Shown here: in pieces, positions 1 to 9,591 of the stretch
Layout: each line of letters starts with the position of its first letter
Numbering within the stretch: the first letter of the stretch is position 1
NCBI RefSeq assembly: GCF_052045245.1
Contig: NZ_JBQEON010000011.1
Location: 62,001-126,000 of the forward strand
DNA length: 64,000 nt
From: Burkholderia sp052045245
Lineage (GTDB): Bacteria; Pseudomonadota; Gammaproteobacteria; Burkholderiales; Burkholderiaceae
Reading direction: 5' to 3'
Translations under genes and position numbers: made by a program
Notes under the pieces: model-generated
The model's database searches: none
The model's input: only the letters and a program-made list of their open reading frames with translations
Told to the model about the DNA's origin: nothing

Positions 1-419
1 TCGTGCGCTCGTCGCCGTGCCACGCGAACGACGACGCCTGGCCCGACGCCGACGCATGGCGCCGCTTCTACCGCAGCGCGCTGACGGTGCGCGCGGCGCT
101 CGTGACACCGCATTTGCCGGGCGCCCGCGCGCTCGGCGCCGAGCCGCTGTTCGGCAACGGCAACGGCGGCGCGGTTGCGCTCGTCGCGCGCTGGCGGCTC
201 GGCGACGGCAGCACGCTGACGATCGCGTTCAATCCCGGCTCGCACGACGCGGTGCTGGCCGCGCCGCCGGTCGGCAAGATCGTGTTCGAGACACCGCCGC
301 GCGCACGCGACCGGCTCGCCGACCAGCGGCTGACCGCGCGCACCTGCATCGCGTGGCGCGACGGCGCGGTCAACCTCGATGCACTGCATCACCGCGCGAA
401 CGGGCACGCACGACCATGA
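1..419 (+). CDS. treZ: Malto-oligosyltrehalose trehalohydrolase, C-terminal part
   Basis: The window opens inside this gene; only about the last 138 codons are present, ending at a TGA that overlaps the next start codon (ATGA at 416-419). The visible protein is the beta-sandwich tail of a GH13 enzyme, with ACAR-like Gly/Ala-rich strands and segments such as FGNGNGG and LTIAFNPGS. On its own this tail is not diagnostic. The assignment rests mainly on position: treZ-malQ-treY is a common Burkholderia order, and treY is unambiguous here. TreZ releases trehalose from the maltooligosyltrehalose made by TreY, in the cytoplasm. The alternative is another GH13 enzyme such as GlgX. Confidence 0.75.
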   Translation, partial: VRSSPCHANDDAWPDADAWRRFYRSALTVRAALVTPHLPGARALGAEPLFGNGNGGAVALVARWRLGDGSTLTIAFNPGSHDAVLAAPPVGKIVFETPPRARDRLADQRLTARTCIAWRDGAVNLDALHHRANGHARP

Positions 420-2722
420 CGTCCGACATACCGATCGCCGAACTCGCGCGCGCGGCCGGGCTGGAGCCCGACTGGATCGACTCGGGCGGCGTCGCGCGGC
501 GGGTGGACGACGACGCGCTCGTCGCGCTCGTCGATGCGCTCGGCTGGCCATGCGGCACGCCGATCGAGCGCGTCGACAGCGCGGCCGCGCTCGCCGCTGC
601 GCACGATGCGACGCCGCAGGTCGTCACCGGTGACGCCGGCGTGCCGCTGGCGCTGCCGCGCAGCATCGCGCCGCCGGGCGCACGCGTGCGGATCGCGCTC
701 GAATCGGGCGGGCACGTCGACGCGCGCGTGGCCGGCGCGGGCGAACACGGGATGCTGCCGCCGCTCGCGCAGCCCGGCTATCACGCGCTCGACATCGGCG
801 CACAGCGGATCGGGCTCGCGATCGCGCCGCCGCGAGCGCGCCCGTTCGATGCCGGCGACGGCGGCCCGCACGCACGGCGCCGCTGGGGCATCGCGGCGCA
901 GCTCTACAGCCTGCGCCGCGCGGGCGACCAGGGCGCGGGCGACTACACCGCGCTGGCCGGCCTCGCCGTCCACGCGGCGCGGCACGGCGCGCACGCCGTC
1001 GCGATCAGCCCGACGCATGCCGGCTATCCGGCGCTGCCCGAGCACGACAGTCCGTATTCGCCGTCGTCGCGGCGCTGGCACAACGTCGCGTATCTCGACA
1101 GCGACGCGGTGCCGGGCGCCGACATCGTGCGGCAAATGAGCGGCGCAGCGGCGGGCATCGAGCCCGCAACCGATGCGCCGCTGATCGACTGGCCGCATGT
1201 GTTGCCGCTGAAGCTGCGCCGGCTGCGTGCGTGCTTCGATGCGTGGCGTGCGAGCGGCGAGCCGTCGCGCGACGCGTTCGAGCGGTTTCGCGGCGCGGGC
1301 GGCGCGGCGCTCGACGCCCATGCGCGCTTCGACGCGCTGCAGGCGTTCTGCATCGACCACGGGCTCGGCGCGGACTGGCGGCAATGGCCCGCGCAATGGC
1401 GCACGCCGGCGTCGGCCGAAGTCGACGCGTTCGCGCATGCCCATGCCGAGACGATCGCGTTCCACACGTTCCTGCAATGGTGCGCGGCGGACGCGCTCGG
1501 TCGCGCGCAGCATGCGGCGCGCGATGCCGGGATGGCGATCGGGTTGATCGCCGACCTCGCGGTCGGCTCCGATCGCGCCGGCAGCGACGCGTGGGCGCAC
1601 GGCACGACGCTGCTGCGCGGCGTGTCGGTCGGCGCGCCGCCCGACCTGTTCAATGCGGACGGCCAGGCGTGGGGCGTGACGACGTGGACGCCCGCCGCGC
1701 TGCGCGCGAACGGCTTCGCGCCGTTCGTCGCGCTGTTGCGCACGGCCTTCGCGCATGCGGGCGGGATCCGCATCGATCACGTGCTCGGTTTGGCGCGTAT
1801 GTGGATCGTGCCGGAAGGCCGGTCGCCGCGCGACGGCGCGTACCTGCGCTATCCGCTCGACGATCTCCTGCGGCTCGTCGCGCTGGAGGCGGCACGGCAT
1901 CGCGCGGTCGCGATCGGAGAAGATCTCGGCACGGTGCCGGCCGGGTTTCGGGCGCGGCTCGGCGCGCAAGGCATCGCGGGGATGCGCGTGCTGTGGTTCG
2001 AGCGTGACGCGGACGGCGCGTTTCGGCCGCCGTCCGCGTGGGATCGCGACACGATCGCGATGACGTCGACGCATGATCTGCCGACCGTGGCGGGCTGGTG
2101 GCGCGGCGTCGATCTCGCGTGGCGGCGCGGCAAGGAGGTTGACCACGGGCATGCACGCCATGCCGGTGACGACGTTGGCCCGGCCGCGGCCGCTCACGGC
2201 TCGGGCCACGACGAACGGAACGTGCCGTGCCTGCGCGACGATGCCGGCACCGTCACGCCCGCTTCGCCCGCCGCGCCCGCCATACCCGACACGTCACCGC
2301 CCGACCGCGACCTCACCGCTTCGTCCGCTTCGTCCGCTTCGTCCGCTTCGGCTTCGACATTCGCATCCGCATCGACCTCCGCCGAAGCCGAACGCGAGAC
2401 CGATCGCGCCGCGCTGTGGCGCGCGTTGAAGCAAGCCGGCTGCACGGCGACCGGCCCCGGCCAGGCGATGCCGGCCGCCGATACGCCGCCCGTCGACGCA
2501 ATCGTCGCCTATGTCGCGCGCAGCCCGTCGCCGCTCGCGATCGTGCCGCTCGAGGATCTGCTCGCGCTGGACGCCCAGCCGAACCTGCCCGGCCCGCCGT
2601 GCGGCCATCCGAACTGGCTGCGCCGGCTGCCGCGCGCGGTCGACGCGCTGTTCGACGCCGACGTGCGCAACCGCATCGCGGCGCTCGAATCCGCACGCCG
2701 CGACGCGGAGGACGACGCATGA
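416..2722 (+). CDS. malQ: 4-alpha-glucanotransferase (amylomaltase, GH77)
   Basis: This 768-residue protein transfers glucan segments between maltodextrins and feeds chains to TreY/TreZ. The GH77 core is clear: DSPYSPSSRR near residue 212, the nucleophile region RIDHVLGLA near 453, the acid/base IGEDLGTVP near 502 and STHDLPT near 549. Residues about 575-660 are a low-complexity insertion rich in Ala, Ser, Asp and Pro, partly encoded by a 9-bp tandem repeat; normal sequence resumes at DRAALWRAL. The start at 416 overlaps the treZ stop, and the stop overlaps the treY start, both as ATGA, so translation is probably coupled. The longer reading frame upstream of 416 is a shadow of treZ. Confidence 0.95.
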   Translation: MTSDIPIAELARAAGLEPDWIDSGGVARRVDDDALVALVDALGWPCGTPIERVDSAAALAAAHDATPQVVTGDAGVPLALPRSIAPPGARVRIALESGGHVDARVAGAGEHGMLPPLAQPGYHALDIGAQRIGLAIAPPRARPFDAGDGGPHARRRWGIAAQLYSLRRAGDQGAGDYTALAGLAVHAARHGAHAVAISPTHAGYPALPEHDSPYSPSSRRWHNVAYLDSDAVPGADIVRQMSGAAAGIEPATDAPLIDWPHVLPLKLRRLRACFDAWRASGEPSRDAFERFRGAGGAALDAHARFDALQAFCIDHGLGADWRQWPAQWRTPASAEVDAFAHAHAETIAFHTFLQWCAADALGRAQHAARDAGMAIGLIADLAVGSDRAGSDAWAHGTTLLRGVSVGAPPDLFNADGQAWGVTTWTPAALRANGFAPFVALLRTAFAHAGGIRIDHVLGLARMWIVPEGRSPRDGAYLRYPLDDLLRLVALEAARHRAVAIGEDLGTVPAGFRARLGAQGIAGMRVLWFERDADGAFRPPSAWDRDTIAMTSTHDLPTVAGWWRGVDLAWRRGKEVDHGHARHAGDDVGPAAAAHGSGHDERNVPCLRDDAGTVTPASPAAPAIPDTSPPDRDLTASSASSASSASASTFASASTSAEAERETDRAALWRALKQAGCTATGPGQAMPAADTPPVDAIVAYVARSPSPLAIVPLEDLLALDAQPNLPGPPCGHPNWLRRLPRAVDALFDADVRNRIAALESARRDAEDDA
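2316..2350 (+). repeat. 9-bp tandem repeat inside malQ
   Basis: The unit CCGCTTCGT occurs three times in full plus an 8-base partial copy. It encodes Ala-Ser-Ser repeats within the low-complexity insertion of MalQ. The unit is a multiple of three, so copy-number change would alter length but not frame. Confidence 0.9.
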
Positions 2723-5493
2723 CGCCGCGCGCGACCCTGCGGCTCCAGCTGCATGCGGGCTTCACGTTCGACGATGCCGCCGCGCATGCCGACTACTTCG
2801 CGCGGCTCGGCGTGAGCCACCTGTACCTGTCGCCGATCGCGACGGCCGAGCCCGGCTCGCTGCACGGCTACGACACCGTCGATCCTCGCGCGATCCGTGC
2901 GGAACTGGGCGGCTCAGCCGGCTTCCGGCGCCTCGTCGACGCGCTGCGCGCGCGCGGCCTCGGCGTGATCGTCGACATCGTGCCGAACCACATGGGTGTC
3001 GGCGGCGCATCGAACGGCTGGTGGAACGACGTGCTCGAATGGGGCCCCGCCAGCCCGTATGCCCGCCATTTCGACATCGACTGGCATCCGCCCGATCCGG
3101 CGCTCGACGGCAAGGTGCTGCTGCCCTGCCTCGGCACGCCGTACGGCGATGCGCTCGCCGCCGGCGACATCTCGCTCGCCGCCGAGCCGTCGAGCGGGCG
3201 CTTCGTCATCGCATGCCCGGGCAGAACGCTGCCCGTCGCCGCGTCGACCTACACCGAAATCCTGCGCATCGCGAATCGCCCGGACCTGAACGCGCTCGCG
3301 CAACGCTTCGATGCCGTGCCGGTACGCGGCAGCACGCGCCTCGCGGACGCGCACGCCGCGTTGCGCGACTATGCCACCGCGCACGGGCCGCATGCGTTCG
3401 ATGCGATCCTGCGCGGCGCCGATCCGCGTCGCGCAAGATCGCGCGCGTGCCTGCACCGGCTGCTCGAACGCCAGCACTACCGGCTCGCGTGGTGGCGCAC
3501 GGCCGCCGACGAACTGAACTGGCGGCGCTTCTTCGACATCGCGACGCTCGCGGCCGTGCGCGTCGAGGACGACGCGGTATTCGACGCCGTGCACGCGCTG
3601 CCGCTGGCGCTGCATGCGGCCGGCGACCTGGACGGCCTGCGCGTCGATCACGTCGACGGCCTCGCCGATCCGCGTGCCTACTGCCGGCGCCTGCATGCGC
3701 GGCTCGCCGCGCAGCGCGACGCGCCACCGTATATCGTCGTCGAGAAGATCCTCGCGCCGGGCGAGACGCTGCGCGACGACTGGCGCGTCGACGGCACGAC
3801 CGGCTACGACTTCATGAACGACGTCGCCGCGCTGCTGCACGATCCGGCCGGCGCCGCGCCGCTCGCCGCGCACTGGGCGGCCGTGTCGGGGTCGGCGCGG
3901 TCGTTCGCGCAGGAGGCGGTCGCGGGCAAGCGGCACGTGCTGACGCGGCAACTCGCGGGCGAGCACGAACGCGTCGCGCGGGCGTTGCACCGGATTGCGC
4001 GTGCGGCACCCGCGACGCGCGACCTCAGCCGGATCGCGATCCATCGCGTGCTGGGCGAACTCGCCGTGCACTTGCCCGTATACCGGATGTATCCGGCATA
4101 CGGCGACGAGCCGACCGGCGCCGATCGTCGCGTGCTCGCGCGCGCGTACGACGCGGCATGCGCCGGCATCGATCCGTCCGATCGCTACGCGCTCGATCGG
4201 GTTGCCGCCTGGCTCGGGCTGCCGGGCACGCGCGTGCCGCGCACGGATGCCGCCGCGCTCGTTGCCGCGCGCGTCGCGTTCGCGCAGCTCACCGCGCCGC
4301 TCGCCGCGAAGGGGGTCGAGGACACCGCCAACTATCGCTACGGCCGGCTGCTGTCACGCAACGAAGTCGGCGCGGATGCGGGCGATTTCAGCCTGTCGCG
4401 CGGCGCGTTCCATGCGCGCAACCGGCGGCGCGCGCGGCTCGTCCCGCATACGCTCGTCGCGACCGCGACCCACGATCACAAGCGCGGCGAGGATGCGCGT
4501 GCGCGGCTCGCGGTGCTCAGCGAAATGCCCGATGCGTGGCGCGCGGTGTCGCTCGACTGGTCGGCGCTGAACTTGCCGCAACGCGGCCGTGCGCATCGCG
4601 ATCTCGCGTGGACGCCGGGGCCGGCCGCGGAAGCGATGCTGTACCAGACGCTCGTCGGTTGCTGGCCGCCGGCGCTCGCCCCCGACGACGCGGCCGGGCT
4701 CGCGGCGCTCGCGGAACGCGTGGTGCGCTGGCAGACGAAGGCGCTGCGCGAAGCGAAACGGCAGACGGACTGGCTCGCGCCGGACGCGGACTACGAGCGC
4801 GCATGCGAGCAGTTCGTCCGCGCGATCCTGACGCCGCGCGGCGCGGGCGATTTCGTGCACCGGCTGCATGCGTTCGTCGCGCGGATCGCGCCGGCCGGTA
4901 TCGTCAACAGTCTTGCGCAGGCGGCACTGCGGATGGCGTCGCCGGGCGTGCCGGACCTGTATCAAGGCACCGAGTCATGGGATCACTCGCTCGTCGATCC
5001 GGACAACCGGCGCGACGTGCCGTTTGCCGCGCTCGCGGCCGAGCGGGTCGACGAGCCGGTTGCCGCGTATCTGCGGGACTGGCCGGATGCGCGTGTGAAG
5101 CGCGCGCTCGTCGAGCGGATGCTCGCGTTGCGCGCGCGCTGGCCGGCGACGTTCGCGGAGGGCGCGTATGTGCCGCTGCGTGTGCGCGGCCGCCTCGGGC
5201 GGCATGCGGTGGCGTTCGCGCGGTGCGACGAAGCGGCGACGGTCGTGGTCGTCGCGACGCGGCTCGCGTGCCGGTTGCTCGGGGAGACGCCGGGGTTGCC
5301 GCGCGTGACGCCGCGGGAATGGGGCGATACGGCCGTGGTGCTGCCGCATGGGGCTGGCACGCGGTGGACGGATTGGCTGAATGACGGAAGCGAAGTCGGT
5401 GCGGCGGATGGCGCGATCCGGCTCGATCGCTGCCTTGCCGCGTTGCCGGTGGCGGTGCTGGTCGCGGACGATACGAAGCGCCGGGAGCCGTAA
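2719..5493 (+). CDS. treY: Malto-oligosyltrehalose synthase
   Basis: TreY converts the reducing end of a maltodextrin into an alpha,alpha-1,1 trehalosyl unit, the first step of the TreYZ trehalose route. The 924-residue protein shows the GH13 family features expected of TreY: LYLSPIATAEPGSLHGYD at the N-terminus, VDIVPNHMGV near residue 90, the nucleophile strand LRVDHVDGLADP near 309, VVEKILAPGE near 341, ATHDHKRGEDAR near 586 and PDLYQGTE near 746. The start overlaps the malQ stop (ATGA). It is the last gene of the operon; the next gene lies 362 bp away in a region of different base composition. Confidence 0.97.
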   Translation: MTPRATLRLQLHAGFTFDDAAAHADYFARLGVSHLYLSPIATAEPGSLHGYDTVDPRAIRAELGGSAGFRRLVDALRARGLGVIVDIVPNHMGVGGASNGWWNDVLEWGPASPYARHFDIDWHPPDPALDGKVLLPCLGTPYGDALAAGDISLAAEPSSGRFVIACPGRTLPVAASTYTEILRIANRPDLNALAQRFDAVPVRGSTRLADAHAALRDYATAHGPHAFDAILRGADPRRARSRACLHRLLERQHYRLAWWRTAADELNWRRFFDIATLAAVRVEDDAVFDAVHALPLALHAAGDLDGLRVDHVDGLADPRAYCRRLHARLAAQRDAPPYIVVEKILAPGETLRDDWRVDGTTGYDFMNDVAALLHDPAGAAPLAAHWAAVSGSARSFAQEAVAGKRHVLTRQLAGEHERVARALHRIARAAPATRDLSRIAIHRVLGELAVHLPVYRMYPAYGDEPTGADRRVLARAYDAACAGIDPSDRYALDRVAAWLGLPGTRVPRTDAAALVAARVAFAQLTAPLAAKGVEDTANYRYGRLLSRNEVGADAGDFSLSRGAFHARNRRRARLVPHTLVATATHDHKRGEDARARLAVLSEMPDAWRAVSLDWSALNLPQRGRAHRDLAWTPGPAAEAMLYQTLVGCWPPALAPDDAAGLAALAERVVRWQTKALREAKRQTDWLAPDADYERACEQFVRAILTPRGAGDFVHRLHAFVARIAPAGIVNSLAQAALRMASPGVPDLYQGTESWDHSLVDPDNRRDVPFAALAAERVDEPVAAYLRDWPDARVKRALVERMLALRARWPATFAEGAYVPLRVRGRLGRHAVAFARCDEAATVVVVATRLACRLLGETPGLPRVTPREWGDTAVVLPHGAGTRWTDWLNDGSEVGAADGAIRLDRCLAALPVAVLVADDTKRREP

Positions 5494-5855
5494 TCGGTTT
5501 TGTGCAAATCAGCCCCGTTAGCGCACGCGAACCGATGCTGTTTCCTTCAATCCTCGATAGGTCGAACCAGACAAGTCAATTCGTCTTTCGGACTGCGGCG
5601 CGTAAAGCACGACTACGTCCCAACACCCAATAAGCCTATGCGACAAAGATACATTTCAGGCGGCACCGGATCGAGAAAGTCTCGCCATTTCTGCCGACGT
5701 GGTGCTGCCGGTTATTCGAGCCCACGTCAACGAGAATCAACGATTAAGCGGTTATCATTGCAACAGCCGACCTATGCATGCCTGACCCAATTCAGCACAA
5801 CCGGAAGACGTCGAACGGGTAGTTTGGCCGTTGTGCCGGTTCCTCACTTGACGCG
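5494..5855. other. Intergenic region at the left edge of the T6SS island
   Basis: This 362-bp stretch is visibly less GC-rich than treY. I see no credible gene: the only open frame runs out of frame into tssF and resembles nothing. I found no clear terminator for treY and no convincing promoter. It probably marks the boundary between the conserved trehalose operon and the acquired T6SS segment. Confidence 0.5.
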
Positions 5856-7664
5856 ATGGATCACCTGCTTCCGCATTACGAACGAGAACTTGCGCTACTA
5901 CGCCGATCGATTGCCGCCTTCGCGACGCGTTATCCCAAAATTGCCATTCGCCTAGGGATTAGCGGCGACCGTTCCGAAGATCCCCATATCGAGCGAATGC
6001 TGCAGTCGTTCGCCCTTCTTGCTGCGGATATAAACAGTCGAATCGACGACAGCTATCCGGAGTTTGCCGAAGCCCTCCTCGGCATGCTGTACCCCCAGTA
6101 TCTTCGTGCGTTTCCGGCGTGCGCAATCGCCCAGTTCGATGTCTCGGACATGTTCGATAAAATCACCGAGCCATTCGTCATATCCCGCGACACGGAGCTG
6201 GCAAGCAAGACGAAAGATTGCCGTTTCCGGACCGTATACGACGTAACGCTGGCGCCCGTACGTATTTCGAACGCGCGCTATACGTCGACGTCAGCCATCC
6301 CTTCCGATGTGGTGCTGCCCACCAACACGACCGGCCTTCTCTCTATCACCTTCGCAGTGGCACGGCCCGACTTTCGTATCGACGCCATCCCCAGCCCATT
6401 GCGCGTCCACGTCAGCGGCGCCGGCGAAATCGTCAGCGCCGCATTGGATGCGATGACGATATGCACGACCGCAGCGTTTGTCGAAGATGCCGGACGCCGC
6501 TGGAAACCGCTGAACGCGCCGCCCCTTTCTATCGTCGGCTACGGCGATTCCGAGAGATTGATTGGGGAAGATCACGGCCCAGCAGCCTTGAGGCTGGTGA
6601 GTGAATACTTCGCGTATCCGCAGAAATTCAATTTTGTCGACGTCGATCTCGCATCGCTCGTGCGTGCCGCAGGCTCCGGGCAACATCTGACACTCCATCT
6701 CGCCATATCCGGTATTCACCCGGATTCGTCGGCTGCCCAAAGGCTAAAGAATCTGTCGGCCGACCATCTCAAGCTCTTTTGCACGCCGATCGTCAACCTG
6801 TTCCGACTCACCTCCTTGCCGCTCAAGCGAGACCCGATTACCGACACGTATCCCATGCAGTCCCAAAATACCGATGTCGCCGACGTCGAAATCTGGTCAG
6901 TCGACGCGGTCCGGGCTACAACGAGCGCGTCCCGAGCACATGTCATACATCCGTTCACATCGCTCACGCACGGCAGTTCCGCCAAACTGACCGGCCCCTA
7001 CTGGATGCTCATGCAACGCACCGCCGTTCCGTCGGAAAAGAAGGAAACCGTACTCGGCCTGGTGGGACTCGATGGTCGACCTGCAACCGACACCGGGATT
7101 GAGCAAATAGTGGTCGACGTCACCTGCTCGAATGGCAATCTCCCTCGCACGATGCGATCCAGTGCCAACGATGGCGATCTGGTGAATGAGCAAGGCGCGC
7201 TGGTGTCGCGCATCGCGATGCTGAGCGCGCCAACGGAGATCCGACGTTTGCCGCGCGAAGGAAATTCGGCGTGGCGATTTATCGCGCTGCTCGCCCCACA
7301 CTCGATCGAACTGACCCGAGCGGGGCTCGTGGATTTGAAACGCCTGTTCCGCGAATTCTCCCATCATTCCGCAGGGCACGCGAACCTGCTGGATGGACTG
7401 ACGAATCTGAGCCATCGCGTCACGCAGCTGTGGCTGCCGGGAAAACCAATGCCGAGCTTCGCGCGCGGCCTGGAAGTGACACTGACGGTCGATGAACAGG
7501 TTTTCGCTGCCGCCAGTCTCAGCACGTTCATCACCGTCATGGATCACTTCTTCGTGATGCACGCGCCGACGACAAGCTTCGTTCAACTCGTCGTGATGTC
7601 CGCCAACACCGGGCGGGAAATTCGACGCTGCACGCCTCGGCCCGGGTCGATTCAGCTGATTTGA
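5856..7664 (+). CDS. tssF: Type VI secretion baseplate subunit TssF (orphan copy)
   Basis: TssF is part of the T6SS baseplate wedge, with TssG, TssE and TssK. The 602-residue protein is full length and begins in the usual way (MDHLLPHYERELALLRR), followed by DPHIERMLQSFALL and YPEFAEALLGMLYPQYLR; the C-terminus has STFITVMDHFFVMHAP. No tssE, tssG or other core gene adjoins it, so it is an orphan next to a VgrG cargo module rather than part of a core cluster. Its 3' end is repeated, degraded, at 10606-10899. The ribosome site before 5856 is weak. It may be functional, or a relic of the recombination that built the island. Confidence 0.92.
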   Translation: MDHLLPHYERELALLRRSIAAFATRYPKIAIRLGISGDRSEDPHIERMLQSFALLAADINSRIDDSYPEFAEALLGMLYPQYLRAFPACAIAQFDVSDMFDKITEPFVISRDTELASKTKDCRFRTVYDVTLAPVRISNARYTSTSAIPSDVVLPTNTTGLLSITFAVARPDFRIDAIPSPLRVHVSGAGEIVSAALDAMTICTTAAFVEDAGRRWKPLNAPPLSIVGYGDSERLIGEDHGPAALRLVSEYFAYPQKFNFVDVDLASLVRAAGSGQHLTLHLAISGIHPDSSAAQRLKNLSADHLKLFCTPIVNLFRLTSLPLKRDPITDTYPMQSQNTDVADVEIWSVDAVRATTSASRAHVIHPFTSLTHGSSAKLTGPYWMLMQRTAVPSEKKETVLGLVGLDGRPATDTGIEQIVVDVTCSNGNLPRTMRSSANDGDLVNEQGALVSRIAMLSAPTEIRRLPREGNSAWRFIALLAPHSIELTRAGLVDLKRLFREFSHHSAGHANLLDGLTNLSHRVTQLWLPGKPMPSFARGLEVTLTVDEQVFAAASLSTFITVMDHFFVMHAPTTSFVQLVVMSANTGREIRRCTPRPGSIQLI

Positions 7665-7709
7665 TTTTCAGGGGCGGGCGTGTTGCGGATCATGGCGCGC
7701 ATTTCTTCG

Positions 7710-7985
7710 TCAGACTGTCGAACATCCCGAACCACCGCCTGCTTTAACGTGATTCGTTCCACACGGACAAAGCACCAGGTCGCCATCCAAGACGCATGAA
7801 CGGCCGTCCTCTTGCATATCGGTACCGCTACCTTGGATTGGATGCTCGCCAGGACATTTCGTGCACGTTGCCATTTCGTGATCCAGAGCGATACGTCTGT
7901 CGCCATCGTACATACTCGAAGCGGAAGCGATGACACGGCCGCCGGTCGTAGTCGGATCGCCATCACATACCAACGCTTTACTCAT
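7710..7985 (-). CDS. PAAR-domain T6SS spike-tip protein (copy 1)
   Basis: PAAR proteins cap the VgrG spike and help load effectors. This 91-residue protein starts MSKALVCDGDPTTTGGRV and carries the family's glycine turns and paired cysteines (CTKCPG, CPCG). I chose the ATG at 7985 because the PAAR fold begins there; upstream codons in frame are not conserved-looking. It lies downstream of three tandem two-TM genes on the same strand and is convergent with tssF (stop 7664). A second, quite different PAAR gene is at 10955-11206. Confidence 0.8.
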   Translation of the reverse strand: MSKALVCDGDPTTTGGRVIASASSMYDGDRRIALDHEMATCTKCPGEHPIQGSGTDMQEDGRSCVLDGDLVLCPCGTNHVKAGGGSGCSTV

Positions 7986-8038
7986 AGTGGACTCCGTCCA
8001 GTAGGCGATTGAGGGGGCGCGGCACATTCGGAGAGAAC

Positions 8039-8803
8039 TCAGGACTCGCTGTAACGAAAAATCAGCTTACCCATCTGCCACGTATCATCAGGTCGCTTTA
8101 GTTTTTTTGATGTTTTTGGCAAGTCAACATCTGGTGGATTATCCCAGCCAAACGTCGCAAATATCCGATTTGCCATAGGCAGCTGCCTCTTGAATCTGCG
8201 ACTTACTCTATATGCCAAAAAAATGGCTATTATCTCAATCGCCGCCCATGAAATGAAAAATGACTTCATAAAGAATATCCATCGATCATGCAGGCCATTG
8301 TATAGCATCATCGACGCCACCAGTAGCGTCATGGCCATCGCACAACCACTCCAAAATAGCACTGATAATTTCAAGAAGAATTTAAATAACGCCCGACTAC
8401 CACGTTCGCAATGAGGGTGAATGGACAAAATTCCATCGCTACATCTCCTGATCGCGTATCCAACCCACCCAGACTCCGCCTGCTCCGCGACAACTTCGAC
8501 CTCGTCACCATTTTCGAAGACCGACAACCAGATCCACGCACGAACCTCCTCACCATTCAGCTTAAAGATCACTAGGTCGCCGACCGTGTCAGTGAACTGC
8601 GTGGATGTACTGAGGTTCAGTGCAATGTCGTTCAAGCCAGCCAGCGCCGCCACGACCGCGGTTCGCTCCATTGCCAGCTTGTCCGCTTCCGTGAAAACCG
8701 CCTCATAGGAGGCACGGCGCTTCGTCAGCCCCGTGATGACTCCACGTAGGAGCACCGGAGTAGAGGCCCGCTCAGCTTCCACCTTTGTATCTCGTCGTGA
8801 CAA
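8039..8803 (-). CDS. Two-TM T6SS partner/putative immunity protein, paralogue 1
   Basis: The 254-residue protein belongs to a family that databases, as I recall, label putative type VI secretion system effector; its place beside toxin genes fits immunity or chaperone better. The N-terminal half is soluble (PVLLRGVI, FTEADKLAMERTAVVAALAGLND, WLSVFENGDEVEVVAE, then IHPHCERGSRA). Two membrane segments follow, at about 140-170 and 185-205, then a short conserved tail (WQMGKLIFRYSE). Translation seems to start at TTG 8803; the paralogues start at ATG. It sits 18 bp after paralogue 2 and upstream of PAAR copy 1. Function is inferred from context only. Confidence 0.72.
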   Translation of the reverse strand: MSRRDTKVEAERASTPVLLRGVITGLTKRRASYEAVFTEADKLAMERTAVVAALAGLNDIALNLSTSTQFTDTVGDLVIFKLNGEEVRAWIWLSVFENGDEVEVVAEQAESGWVGYAIRRCSDGILSIHPHCERGSRALFKFFLKLSVLFWSGCAMAMTLLVASMMLYNGLHDRWIFFMKSFFISWAAIEIIAIFLAYRVSRRFKRQLPMANRIFATFGWDNPPDVDLPKTSKKLKRPDDTWQMGKLIFRYSES

Positions 8804-8821
8804 GTGCCACCCAACAGGAGT

Positions 8822-9549
8822 TCATGATTCGATATAACGGAAGATGAGTTTACCCATCTGCCATGTATCTTCAGGTTGCCGCAGCTTCTTTGAAGTTTTC
8901 GGCAAATTAACATTGGGAGGATCTTCCCAGCCAAATGTTGCGAATATCCTATTTGCCATTGGCAATTGGCTTTTAAATCTCCTCCAAATTCGATAAGCAA
9001 TAAAAATCGCCACCATCTCTATCGTTAGCCAAGCTAGAATCCCTCCCTCCAAGAGAGTCTGCCAGCCTTCAACGTCATTAATCATCAATACAACCTGGAT
9101 CAGCGCTATGATCAATGCACACCCACTCCAGAACAGCATCGACCATTTCAGAAGATTTTTAAAAAGTGCTCGACTGCCGCGTTCGCAATGCGGATGGATA
9201 GACAGAACACCATCACCACACCGCCGGATTGCGTATCCAATCCATCCAGACTCCGATCTCTCTGCAACAACCTCGACCTCGTCACCATTTTCGAAGACCG
9301 ACAACCAGATCCACGCACGAACCTCCTCACCANNNNNNNNNNNNNNNNNNNNNNNNNNNNNNNNNNNNNNNNNNNNNNNNNNTTCAGTGCAATGTCGTTC
9401 AAGCCAGCCAGCGCCGCCACGACCGCGGTTCGCTCCATTGCCTGCTTGTCCGCTTCCGTGAAAACCGCCTCATAGGAGGCACGGCGCTTCGTCAGTTCGG
9501 TAATGACCCCGCGCAGGAGCACCGGGGTGATAACCTGCTTACTGTCCAT
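8822..9549 (-). CDS. Two-TM T6SS partner/putative immunity protein, paralogue 2 (interrupted by assembly gap)
   Basis: This is the same family as 8039-8803. It starts MDSKQVITPVLLRG at ATG 9549 and ends with WQMGKLIFRYIES. A run of 50 N (9333-9382) lies in the middle, and the halves are out of frame with each other. In paralogue 1 the matching interval (8556-8615) is 60 bp. Replacing 50 N by 60 bases gives 738 nt, an intact 245-residue frame. The gene is therefore probably whole and the gap mis-sized. The N-terminal coding part is nearly identical to paralogue 1, which suggests recent duplication or gene conversion. Confidence 0.7.
9333..9382. other. Assembly gap (50 N)
   Basis: Fifty unresolved bases fall inside the second of three near-identical tandem paralogues, where short reads would collapse. 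Flanking sequence matches paralogue 1 on both sides, and the expected length from that copy is 60 bp. Confidence 0.97.
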
Positions 9550-9591
9550 TTTTATATTCCGTTATAGCCACCCGCATCTCCAAATTAAAAA

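Noticed and set aside
5500..5955. 151-codon plus-strand frame before tssF
   Set aside because: It overlaps the tssF start out of frame, has no ribosome site and no family resemblance.
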